Origin: Pneumocystis sp. 'macacae'
Taxonomy: Eukaryota > Ascomycota > Pneumocystomycetes > Pneumocystales > Pneumocystaceae
Length of the DNA: 64,000 nucleotides
Reading direction: 5' to 3'
Assembly: GCA_018127085.1 (NCBI GenBank)
Contig: CM030723.1
Location: 377,685-441,684, forward strand
Positions 1-13,886 of the stretch are shown here, piece after piece. The position numbers and the translations under genes are program-made. The notes beneath the pieces were generated by a model. That model had not been told where the DNA came from and did no database searches. It saw only the letters and a program-made list of their open reading frames with translations. How positions within the stretch are numbered: position 1 is the first letter of the stretch; each line of letters starts with the position of its first letter.

Positions 1-3000
1 TTTTAAGAATTTTATTAGTAAGAAATTGTTTAAATATTTGACGATGATATATTTTTTCTTCTATTGTACCAGATGTCATTAAACGATATATTATTACTTC
101 TTTTTTCTGACCAAGACGCCATGCTCTCTCTCGTGCTTGTAAATCAGTTGAAGGATTCTATCTTATATAAGTATTTTTAACAATAGTAATAATAATACCC
201 AATCTGGATCAAATATTATAACTCTATTAGCACCAGTCAAATTAACACCTAATCCACCAACTCTAGTAGTAAGTAAAAAAATATCAATATCATTAGAATT
301 ATTAAATTTATCAACAAGACTTTGTCTAGAACTTATATTTGTCCCTCCATCCATTCTACAATAATTAAATTGATCCATTTTTTTAATAACTTTTTCTAAA
401 ATATCAAGCATTTGCTTAGTTTGTGCAAAAAGTAGAGTTCTATGACCTTGCTTTTTCCAAAGTTTAAGAATTTCTTTTATAACTAATATTTTTCCAGATT
501 TTTTAGGATCTCCGTATTCTATATTATTATTCTATAAAATTATTTTATATTTATTTAAATATTAACTAATATTACCTTTAAAAAAGTCTCTCTATAAACT
601 AAATCAGGGTGATTACAAATTTTACGAAGAATGTCTATCCCATATAATATTTGTTTTTTCCCTTCTAAAATTAAATCCATATCTTTAGAGTTTAAAAAAA
701 ATTGATATGCTTCTTTTTGAAACTTTGTTAATTTGCAAAATAAAACCTATTATTAGCTAATTAAATTAACAGGATAATATAAATCTTACTTGTTCAGTTT
801 TATTAGGAAGATCAATGGCCATATCAGCCTTCATTCTTCTTAACAAATATGGACTTATAAGATCACGAAGTACACAAGCACACTTGTAAGCTGTTTGAAC
901 TTGAATATTAGTAGCATTTGCATATCCACCAATATTGATAGGTATTGCAAATTGACTTTGAAATATAGGTAAAGTCTATTTAAATTAGAAAACCAGAAAT
1001 TATTTTATATATTTTACTCCTAGATGACCAGGGAATATAAAATCAAATAAACTCCATAACTCTTCCAAATTGTTTTGTATAGGTGTACCTGATAAAATTA
1101 TTCTATGAGGAGTTTTGATTTGTTTGCAAGTGAAGGATATATCAGAATCAGGATTTCTAATTTTATGTCCTTCATCAAGAATACAATAAGCCCATTTATT
1201 TGGAAAAAGATACTCTCTATATATGCGTAATCCAGAGTATGTTATAATAAGAACATGACCTAGAATATTAAAAATTAAGATAACTCCCAAAAACATACCT
1301 AAAGTTTTAATTTTTTCTATAATTTTTTTTACATTTTTTATAACTTTTAATTTAAATGAAATTGTATTTTTTAAAGATTTATCATTTTCAAATTGCTTTT
1401 CCAATTCTTCTTCACGTTTTATGTCTACCAAACCACTTCCAGTTGTATGCAAAATAACTACCCTAAAAGGAGGCCACCATTTATGAAATTCAATAACCCA
1501 TTGCTTCATTATTGTTGCTGGACAAACAATGAGAATAGGACCAGAAAGCTTTCGAGAATAATGCAACCCTCCAAGAAATCCAACAATTTGAATAGTTTTC
1601 CCAAGACCCTAAATATTATATTAACCATTAATCGTAAAAACATAGTATAAAAACCATTTCATCAGCAATAATTCCGCCAACACCTTGACAATGCAACTCC
1701 CATAACCATTGTATGCCTTATATGGTTATTTTTACAACAAAAAACAGAATACTCACATGTTTTTTGATAATTAAATAGTTTAAAATGTATATCTCCAGGT
1801 AAAGAATATCCACCTTCAAATTTGCAATCTCTAACAACAGGATGCGGGAAAAACCATTCTTCTAACTCACTATATGTTTCTGATTCTTCTATTATATTAT
1901 ACTTCATTCTAAGTTCTTTCCTTTTAGATTCCCAGGTACTAAGCCTTTCCTATAATACATTAATTATAAAAAATTGCACAAACATAAATTCCTGATAATA
2001 TTTTTCATTTCCATCATCAACACATGAAAAATCTTGATTTTCATAAGCTTGTTGGTATTTCTTTAGACATTTATCATCGTTATTTACCAAATCACTATAA
2101 ATATCAGTAATAAATGAAATATCTTTAGTAGCTATAATGTCAGATGTTTCAATGAAACCTTGAGAATTTTCTATTTTATTACAATTCCTTGAACAAAACT
2201 TTTCCTTTTTAATATCTTCTTGAAGAATATTTCCTAAGTCAACATCCTCATTTGATGCACCAACTGTAGTTTCTTGAGACATTAAACCAAGTAGAGATAA
2301 ATTATTATGAATTGTCGAGTCAATTTGACGCTCCAAACCAGATATATTTGAAAACGGAGTAATTTTTCCAGTGCGTATTAAATATTCCCTATCTAAATAT
2401 TCAATTTATATATATGTATTATATACTTTTATAATTACCAGTCCCCTCAGAACATTCTTTAGATAGTATAATATCTAAAAAATCTTTAATACTACTAATT
2501 CAAATATTTCTATATAAAAACCCTGCTCATATTTCTCTTTCTGATCAGAAAATTTTTGTATTCTTTTAGAAACATCCTTAATATCCTTTTGAACTAAAGA
2601 TAACTGATCATTCTAAGAATAGATAAGTTTTTTTATAAACAAAAATTTTTTAACAAACTAAATCAGAAATTTTTTGTGTATCTTCTATTTTCATATCAAA
2701 TAAACTACAAGAATTTGCTTTTCCCTCTATCTTTTGTATTTTCTCCAACAATTTCCTTAAAAACATATCAACGTAAAAATAAATACTAGAATAATTCTGG
2801 TTACATTTTCTTTTTGTTCAAACGCTCAAATCTCTTATGATCATCCAACAAATCCTTTTCAATAGTCTCATAGCTAGCCTAAACACAAAAAATATTATAC
2901 AATATCTCATCATCTTTAATACCCATTTATACCTTCATGAAAACATTTCTTTCAAAAACTTCCTGATCTAGTACTCCTAAAACACCAGAAAATGTTTCAG

Positions 3001-3091
3001 TATCATTCTTAGCTTCTACTTGATTAGAAAATAGAGATTTATTCCCATTAAATATTTCATCTTCATAACATTTATCAGTTATTACAAACAT
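1..3091 (-). CDS. rad26: Rad26/CSB-type SNF2 ATPase (3' end off the window)
   Basis: DNA-dependent ATPase of the ERCC6/CSB family (S. pombe Rhp26) that acts on stalled RNA polymerase II in transcription-coupled repair. Reading leftwards from ATG at 3091, the N-terminal exon carries the LGVLDQE-type motif of the family, followed by a charged coiled region and a segment like [11 protein letters not shown] near 2400. The SNF2 domain follows: GLGKT near 1600, [11 protein letters not shown] near 1160-1190, LSGTPIQN near 1090, and the C-terminal helicase lobe with [11 protein letters not shown] near 100-135. The C-terminus lies beyond base 1. At least seven short introns interrupt it. The family is certain from the motifs; Rad26 rather than another SNF2 subfamily follows from the N-terminal motif and the long insert before the ATPase core. 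Confidence 0.9.
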
Positions 3092-3541
3092 ATCTTTTTT
3101 TGTTAAATAAACACAAAATAACTCATTATATAAACAAAATTATAGAAATTCCATATGCAACTTAATTCATATTTCTCTAAAAACACTAACTTTCATTATT
3201 TTTAAAATCAATTTATCTTTTTTAATATCTTAATATCGAGTAAACTTATAAGAACTAAAGATAAATTAAACAAAATTTTTATGAAAAACATAAAAAAAAA
3301 CATAAAAGAGGAAAAGTGAAAAGAAATAGTGTTTCCAGAAATATACGTATTTTTTTGCTGAAAAAACAACCTAGAAACAAAATTCAGACATTGAGGAACA
3401 ATATTAAAAATTCATATTTCTCTAAATCTTATAGTGCAGAAAAGATATTGAGAACATAAAGGAGTGTATTTATTAAAGCGATTTCTGGAAAGAATTGCGT
3501 TTTTAAAATCTTCTAAATACATTTATTGCTGAGGTTTTATA
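3092..3541. promoter_or_regulatory. Divergent intergenic region rad26/yak1
   Basis: A 450-base AT-rich gap between the divergent starts of rad26 and yak1, which must hold both promoters. No recognisable upstream activator, RNA gene or repeat is visible, only A- and T-tracts. Confidence 0.5.
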
Positions 3542-6322
<2,781 letters not shown>

Positions 6323-6857
6323 AATGACTATGAATTACTCTCAAAGTATCCTTCAAAAGTTAATTATAAAGATAGAAAACCTTTTCTTTCTTTTTAAAAT
6401 AAGTCTCATAAATTAGTCATTCAAACTACAGATCATATAATCAGTCAATCAAATATAACAATTGTTAGGCTAAATCTCCCTTCTTATTTTAAGATTATAT
6501 CTATTACTTTTATCTAGTTTATATTTTTTACTTCAGGATCTTTTTATATGAAATTCTTATACCCAAAAGTATTTTTCCATCAATATACATATTTATTCAA
6601 TTCATTTGCTGACAAAAATGCAGCATTGTTGTTACATTTTTAACATTATTCTATTTTTTCCTATTTATATTATCTCTTCATTCTTGTTCTTATATTTTAT
6701 ATACACAAAAAATATACAATTTCCAATTGTTTCCATATTACAGGAAATTAAAAATAAATGTTGAAAAAATCATATTAATTCTTATTTTCAGAATTTTTTA
6801 TAAAAACCTTAAATTTTAAATTTCTAAGCAAACATCGTTAAAAGAAAAAACGATCAA
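6323..6857. other. Intergenic region yak1-nip1
   Basis: About 535 bases between two tandem genes. It should contain the yak1 3' UTR and terminator and the nip1 promoter. It is T-rich with no supported gene; short open frames here have no coding character. Confidence 0.5.
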
Positions 6858-9429
6858 ATGTCAAGATTTTATAGAGGATCAAGTGATTCAAAATCATCAA
6901 GTTCATCAGAAAATGAGGCAGTGTATTCTTCTGGATCAGAACTAGAATCGGATGATCAAGGAATACGAGATGACCGATCTTTTGACCGGGAAGAACCAAA
7001 AAAGCGGAGGACAGGTTTTCAATTTTTAAAAGGAGAGGACACAGAAGATAGTGAAGAAGAGGATACAAAAAGAGTTGTTAAAAGTGCGAAAGATAAACGC
7101 ACTGAAGAGTTTAAGATATGTGCAAGAAATATCGAAAATGCGCAGAAAATCAATGATTGGGTAACAATTTCATCAGGTAAAAATTCGTAACTATAAAAAC
7201 AATTCTAACGCATTTTTTAAAGAATTTGAAAAAATAACCAAGTTGATTGATCGGCTAAAAGTTCAAGGAAAACCTCCTTGGCTTTATATAAATACTATTG
7301 TAAAGTTAGAAGACTTTTTAAATGAAACAGTTAAGAAAGAAAAAGAAGCAAAAAAAAAAATGAATTCTACAAATGCACGTGCTCTCAATTCTGTAAAGCA
7401 ACGTATTAAAAAGAATACAAAACAGTATGAAATGGAAATTAAACATTTTCGGCAGAATACAAAAGAAGACGATATGGACAAACTTATAGAACAACAAGAA
7501 GCATTAATAATTGAGGATGAGCCATTAGGTGATGAAATGATCAAGAAAAAATTACGTATTCAAGGTATAAAGGATAGTTTTTCTACTCTTGGGAAAGCTA
7601 GTCGAACTTTACAGTATACTCCAGAAAGCATCCTTAAACATTTAAGACTTGTTTCAGAAGCTCGTGGGAAAAAAAACACAGATCATGCAGAACAGATCAG
7701 AATTCTTGAAAAACTACAAGAAATTTCTGTTACTCAATACCATAAGATTTGTGTACTTTTAGCAATGATTTCTTCAAAATTCGATTATAGCTTTGGTACT
7801 GCATCATATATGCCTATTGATCACTGGAAATCTGCAGAAGCAGATCTTAAAAAATTGCTTGACATTTTGGAAACAGATTTTTCTTATATTGTTCTAGAGG
7901 ATGCAGAAGAATATAATGAAGATATTGCTCCAGTCTCTAAAGAAGGTGAAACTATTAAAATTCGTGGAAGCATTATTTCCTTTGTTGATAAACTTGATGA
8001 TGAACTTGTTCGTTCTTTACAAAATATAGATCCACACACTACCGATTATATTGACAGATTAAAGGATGAAACTGGATTATATTCTATTATTTATAGAGTC
8101 CAAATATATCTTGAACGAATTAATGCAGGTGATAATATTAGTCGCATTATTTTAAGAAGGTTAGAGCATATATATTATAAACCAGAACAAGTTATAAACA
8201 CTCTTGAAGAAACAACCTGGAAAACAGTTCGTGAATCTATTGATTCAAAAATTATACCCCGTTCCGAAAAATCAAATGCAACAACACTTATGCATAGTCT
8301 TTGTGTTTATCTTTACAAACATGGTTCAGGTTTACCTAGAACTAGAGCTATGCTCTACCATATTTATCATCATGCATTGCATAATAGGTTTTTTAAAGCA
8401 AGAGATATGCTGCTTATGTCTCATCTTCAAGATAACATTTTTACTGCAGATATTGTCACACAAATCCTATATAACAGAACCATGGTTCAAATTGGTCTAT
8501 CCGCTTTTAGGACGGGCATGATCTCAGAAGCCCATTGCGCTCTTCATGAAATTTGTGGTAGTGGAAGAATGAAAGAATTGCTTGCACAAGGACTGCAAAT
8601 ACAAAGATATAGCCAAGTTACTCCAGAACAAGAACGACTTGAACGTCAACGACAGCTCCCTTTTCATATGCACATTAACTTAGAGTTACTAGAATGCGTA
8701 TATCTTACATGTTCTATGTTGTTAGAAATTCCATCAATTGCTGCCTCAGGACTTTCTCCAGATTCAAAAAAAACAATTAGCAGATCTTTTCGACGCATGC
8801 TTGATTATAATAAAAGACAAATATTTACAGGACCTCCCGAGAATTCGCGTGATTGTATTATACAAGCATCTCGAGCACTTGCCGTCGGAGAATGGCAGAA
8901 ATGTTGCCAGCTTATTAAATCAATTAAGATTTGGAATCTTATGTCTGAAACTCAGAAAATTAAAGATATTCTAACCACTAAAATACAAGAAGAAGCTGTA
9001 CGAACATATTTATTTACATATTCACCTTTTTATGATACTATTTCTATTTCAAGGTTATCGGAAATGTTTGATCTCTCTAAAAGAGATATAACAGCACTCG
9101 TTTCAAAGATGATTTCGCATGATGAAATTTCAGCAGCCTTAGATCAAGTTCATAACACAATTGTAATTAGAAGAATCGAGTTATCTCGTCTACAAAGCAT
9201 GGCATTAATGTTAATTGATAAAGTTCAAGCCTTTGCAGATCATAATGAAAAATTATTAGAACAAAAATTGACTACGATAGGAAGTGAAGGTTCAAAAAAA
9301 CAGAACATTAAAGGAAACATACAGGTCCAGGCAAATAAAGATAAATTAATAGGATATGCAAAAACTATTCGTAACTCTCGAGCTGATTTCAAAAACACAC
9401 TCGGTCGAGCGGTAAAATCATCAACATGA
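6858..9429 (+). CDS. nip1: Translation initiation factor eIF3 subunit c
   Basis: Core PCI-domain subunit of eIF3, which binds eIF1 and eIF5 and helps load mRNA on the 40S subunit. Two exons (6858-7176 and 7223-9429, joined in phase 1 across a 46-base intron) give 841 residues, the usual size. Residues 1-110 are acidic and Ser-rich, as in the family, ending in the region that contacts eIF1/eIF5. Residues about 120-300 contain the lysine-rich helices after the PPWLYINTIVKL block. The PCI/winged-helix region is C-terminal (about 600-760, including SISRLSEMFDLSKRDI). The C-terminal tail is basic. Very few introns compared with its neighbours. eIF1 (sui1), its partner, is also in this window. Confidence 0.95.
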
Positions 9430-9511
9430 AACATCTTATACATATGTTATTTTTATAGCTATATTCTTCAATAAAACGTCTACTATAAACATTCAAATGC
9501 ATTTCTTGAGA

Positions 9512-10010
9512 CTATATATCAACTTTTTCAGGGGAAACTGTCCATTCATATTTCCAAATTTGTGATGGAGGTGTATCTGTTGGTGTACGCATTTCTACAG
9601 GAAAATAATATTTTTTTTTTGACATAGCGGCTTTAAATAGTCGTTTATCTGTACGCTCCAATTCAATACATGCCATTTTCATTTTGTTATATTGCATTTC
9701 AAGTTGTCTATCAAGTTCCTCTCTTTTTGCTCTCTCACAAATTTGCCATGCTCGATGAATTACTTCATGTCTTTCAAGTTCTTCCTCTGAAAATTGAATG
9801 GGTGGTTGAGCAGGTGATTCATAAAGAATTCTAAGTAAAAGATCTGTATAGAATATGATATAAATAAAATATAAATAACAATATAAATAATACGCCACCA
9901 GTATATGAGTCAGATACTGACTTCTGAATAGTAGAATTGTATCGTAATGAGATGTATTTTTTTCCAGGAAAAAAATAAGAAAATTTGTATGCTAAAACTA
10001 ATCGATTCAT
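9512..10010 (-). CDS. mrpl28: Mitochondrial ribosomal protein mL40 (Mrpl28)
   Basis: Large-subunit mitoribosome protein. The main exon carries the helical ERAKREELDRQLEMQYNKMK segment and the family's C-terminal signature YFPVEMRTPTDTPP followed by IWKYEW. An upstream exon from ATG at 10010 supplies a basic, aromatic presequence (begins MNRLVLAYKF) suited to mitochondrial import. It joins through an intron of about 50 bases starting GTGGCGTATT and ending CTATACAG, which keeps frame as YTDLLLRILYESP. The gene is convergent with nip1, 82 bases apart. The family call is by memory of the signature, without alignment. Confidence 0.8.
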
Positions 10011-10118
10011 CGCTAAAATATATGATTTTTTAACACAACAAGCTTAATTTTTCATTTTTTCATTTTTTTAAATTTTTTAATATCGTGAATTAGCATTTTT
10101 TGAACCTACAAAAAAGTA

Positions 10119-11482
10119 ATGCCACCAAAGTTAGGCAAGAAATACTCATAAGTAATTTTTTTTGCAATGAAGAACTAATATTTTAATAGATATTAACAAA
10201 TCAGGTTGGGAAAGTGCAGAGTTTCCTGCAGTTTGTGAATCATGTCTTGGTATTTCCTTAAAAAATAAAAATACAAATTTAATATATTTGAAGGTCCTAA
10301 TCCATACATTCGTATGACAAAGAGAGAATATGGAAAAGAGTGTAAAATATGTACACGACCTTTTACAGTATTCTCTTGGCTTCCCGGTAAAGAATCAAGA
10401 TACAAAAAAACAGAGGTTGAACATTTTTACACAAAAATTTAAATTAACATAATAAAAAATAGATATGTCTAACATGTTCACGTATAAAAAACTGTTGCCA
10501 GGTATTCTTCTGTATTTTAACTATAATAGTAATCATTCCTTAGAATTGTTTGTTGGACCTTCAATTTGGTTTGTAAGTAAACATATTTTTATATATTAAC
10601 TATTTATTAATTACATAATCTATAGACCTATTCAGGTTCGAGATGCAGCTCTTAAGCTTGTCAATCAAGGACCTCAAAGCGACATTAATCGTGAATACTA
10701 TGGTATAATTTAACTATTATTGACAATAAATACATTCTGACATTATCCAGCTCAAAATAATGAAGGAAAATGGAAAGGAGGAAACACTCCATGCGAATTT
10801 GGAAAGGTGGATTCAGCTGCTCGCGAGCTTCTTAAGAAGCTAGCACGAAGTGAACCATATTACAAAAAACAGGATATTCCTGTGATTGAAAATGCAGAAT
10901 TAGCAGCTTCTAGTAATACATTGACTAAGTCATCTACAACAAATCAAATTGAGTCTCTTTCAATAAATAATCAAATGGCTCCCCCTCAAGATAAAAAAAT
11001 TGTAAGTTTTATTTATTTCTATAAATTATCATTAATTCTTAAAGACATCTCTTTTTATTATGGGAATAGAAGATGATCTTCCAGAACATGCTATTCGTGT
11101 TCATTTTGAACCATATGGGACAATCAAATCACTTGTTTGTAGTCATCGTTCAAGATGTGCATTTGTCAACTTTGCGACACGTACGGCAGCAGAAGCTGCA
11201 GCAAAAGCATGTGGTAACGGAGATATTGTTATCCGTCAATGCCCTTTAAAGGTACAATGGGGTCGACCCCGTCCACTTGGAGGTTACAATCAAGAACAAC
11301 AAAATGCAAAAATGGCACGTTTTGTTATGAGTCAGCCTCGATTTGTTGCTCCAGGCTCTATAAAAGAAAAGAACGTAGCATCTACGACACAGAATTCAGA
11401 AAACACTATTTTGGAACTTCCTCCTGGCCAAGAAGATAATATAGTTTACCAGTCAATGTATCCGCAATATGAAGAATCTTAA
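10119..11482 (+). CDS. slt11: Pre-mRNA splicing factor Slt11/Cwf5 (Ecm2, RBM22 family)
   Basis: Spliceosome component that contacts U6 snRNA and the catalytic centre. The N-terminal part contains the paired-Cys zinc modules of the family ([41 protein letters not shown], then LPIQVRD), and the C-terminal part is one RRM ([10 protein letters not shown] to CAFVNFATR). Eight exons, all in phase. The only usable ATG is at 10119. Exon 1 (10119-10134) encodes MPPKL, and frame is kept only if the first intron runs 10135-10189 with a GC donor (AG/GCAAGA) and a CTAAT branch site; the nearby GTAATT donor leaves an in-frame stop. Ends at TAA 11482. Starts 109 bases from the divergent mL40 start. Confidence 0.92.
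10135..10189 (+). other. Likely GC-AG intron, first intron of slt11
   Basis: A 55-base intron with donor AG/GCAAGA, branch site GAACTAAT and acceptor TTTTAATAG. It is the only splice choice found that links the ATG at 10119 to the conserved zinc-module exon in frame. Confidence 0.7.
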
Positions 11483-11646
11483 AAATTTATGATGTCAATT
11501 TTAATCATTTTCTTTTCATGAAGACTAAAATCAAGCAACTTTTTTTTTTCAAAAAAAAACATTTTTCCAGTATTTTCAAAATAAAAAACCCGTATAGATA
11601 CAATATTTATCAACTATCACAGCTACTTCGTCTACTTCCTGTTTTA

Positions 11647-12025
11647 TTACTTGTTACGCTCTGTATCGTGATGAATTCTTAAAGCTACAAAAAATTCAGA
11701 AAAAAATAAAATAGAAATTATTGTACAATAGCAACCGGCCTGGTTTAGACGGCCTTGTACAACATTTCTCTTAAGTGTCCTAGCAATATCATTTGCATAT
11801 ACGATCTTTTTACGAATTTCATCTTCATTTAAATTTTTTTCTTTATCATTCTGAAAAGCATCACGAATTCGTTTTCTAGAAGCTTTCAAAAGAGGGAAAT
11901 CATCTAGAATACTTGTAATCAATGTAATTAAATTATTTGTTGCTAAAACCTTTAAAAGTTATTTTTGTTGCTCGTAAAAGACCTCGGTAAGAAGATAAGA
12001 CATCTAAACGAGTCATACCGAACAT
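11647..12025 (-). CDS. mzm1: LYR-motif complex III assembly factor Mzm1
   Basis: Mitochondrial matrix chaperone that holds the Rieske protein before insertion into complex III (LYRM7 in animals). Three exons from ATG 12025: residues 1-25 hold the LYR-like SYRGLLRATKI motif, then DDFPLLKASRKRIRDAF, then RTLKRNVVQGRL and the C-terminal RIHHDTE signature. Both introns restore frame (K-DD-FPLL and NQA-ALRIHHD). About 93 residues, short for the family because the tail after HDTE is only four residues. Convergent with slt11 at a distance of 164 bases. Confidence 0.82.
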
Positions 12026-12202
12026 TTTACACGAACACAATCAAAAACATGATATTTTAGAGTTTCTATAAACAATCTTCAAATAAAGAAAGAAAACAAC
12101 TAATATTTAGTCTATACACATAAAATGTTCTTTATATGTAAAAATACAGCAAAAATAAAGTATTTATCTAATTATATCCATATAATCTATAATTATCCTT
12201 TT

Positions 12203-13727
12203 TCAAAGATAAAGTGTTTTTTTAGCAGCAAGAACAACAACATCAACATCAGGAAATGAAAGTGCTTCTAATGCTGCTGCATAAGGCATTGGCACATCGG
12301 CACCTGTTACCCTTTCTACAGGCTACATAATATTATATAAAAATAATAAAAAAATATTGCTTACCGCATCCAAGTAGTCAAAAGCCTCACTCTCCATGAT
12401 CCTTGCAACTATCTCGCTTGAAATACCGAAATTGGGGAATGCACCATCAACAGCTACACATCGATTCGTTTTTTTAACACTCTCTAAAATTGAAGCAATA
12501 TCCATAGGACGGATACTATATACCATTAAGATTTTACTGTATTTTTGTCAAGAAAAAATAGAACCTTCTTAGATTAATAACTTCTGCATCAATACCTTCT
12601 TCTTTTAATTTTTTAGCAGCATCTAAACAAATCCCAACACAAATTGAATGAGAAACCAATGTAACATCTTTTCCTTCTTTTTCAATCTTGGCTTTCCCAA
12701 TAGGAATTACAAAATCTTTGCTTTGTGCTTCAGGAGAAAGTGTAAATGTAGCTCCATACAAAATTTCGTTTTCAAGGACAACAACAGGATTAGGATCTCT
12801 AATTGCGGCCTCCTCATATTTAATATTTTCTAAAACACAAACAATAATAAACCTTTAATAATCCTTTTGCATCTTCTGCAGAATAAGGACTAACCACCTT
12901 TAACCCAGGTATTGATCCATACCAAGGCGAAAAATCTTGTGAATGTTGCGCAGCAACGCCCGCTGCAACACCTATAATTGTTACAAAGCAAAAACTTAAA
13001 TGAATTTCAAACCATTCGGCCCTCTAAATGTAATATTACATGGCTGAATACCCCCTGACATATAATATGTTTTAGCTGCAGAATTTACGATATGGTCAAT
13101 AGCCTAAAATAATTAAAAATCTTATTTTAATAAAAAGAAAATACCTGCATAGAAAAATTAAAGGTCTTAATTATTAGTTAAATTTATAAAAAAAATACAA
13201 ACCATAAATTCACAGACAGGAACTAGTCCTGCAAGTGCAGACCCTACACAGAGCCCTGCAAATCCTGCTTCTGTAATAGGAGCATCAATAACTCTTTTTC
13301 CGCCAAATTTATTAAATAATCCTCTAGAGACCTAGAATAAATTAAATTGATTACTGATTTGCTCAAAAAAAGAAAAAACCTTATAAGCACCATCGTACAA
13401 TGCAACTTCTTCACCAAGAAGAAACACCTTTTCATCACGTTCCATTTCTTCTGTTAATGCATGATTTAATGCTTCACGTACTGTAATCTTATAACATTAG
13501 ATTTAAGCATTTTTCAAAAAAAAAACCTCTAAAGAACCAGAAGATGAACTACTCAAATATCGCAATTGTTTTAAGTGCTTATTTCGTCTCAAATTCTGCA
13601 AAACTATAGAGTTTACTTTTAAAGATGTTGAAAAAAAATTAACACGGCTATTTAGAAGAAATCCTAGATGCTTAATTGACCAAGCTTTTTTCGTTTTTAA
13701 AGCAAATACAATAGAAAACATCTTCAA
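12203..13727 (-). CDS. pdb1: Pyruvate dehydrogenase E1 component, beta subunit
   Basis: Beta chain of the thiamine-diphosphate E1 heterotetramer that decarboxylates pyruvate in the mitochondrial matrix. Residues 1-60 form a basic, Ser/Leu-rich presequence, ending before the mature start [15 protein letters not shown]. The next blocks are [29 protein letters not shown], then [23 protein letters not shown] and [17 protein letters not shown]. Several short introns interrupt it. Stop (TGA) lies at 12203 after KKTLYL. It sits 159 bases downstream of pfk1 on the same strand. Identification is secure from consecutive conserved blocks. Confidence 0.93.
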
Positions 13728-13886
13728 TTCTTTTATTTAATCTCAATATTTTTTTTAAACTTCATTACATTAATTCCGAAAACATAAATGGAAATTAATA
13801 TGCTTATGTAATAAAATACCAAATTAAAAAAACAATACATAAATGTCTTTTATAAAACTTCACTTAATTTTTTTCCTCAAAATAAT

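Noticed and set aside
8204..8974. Secondary plus-strand open frames within nip1
   Set aside because: Out-of-frame shadows of the long, well-conserved eIF3c frame.
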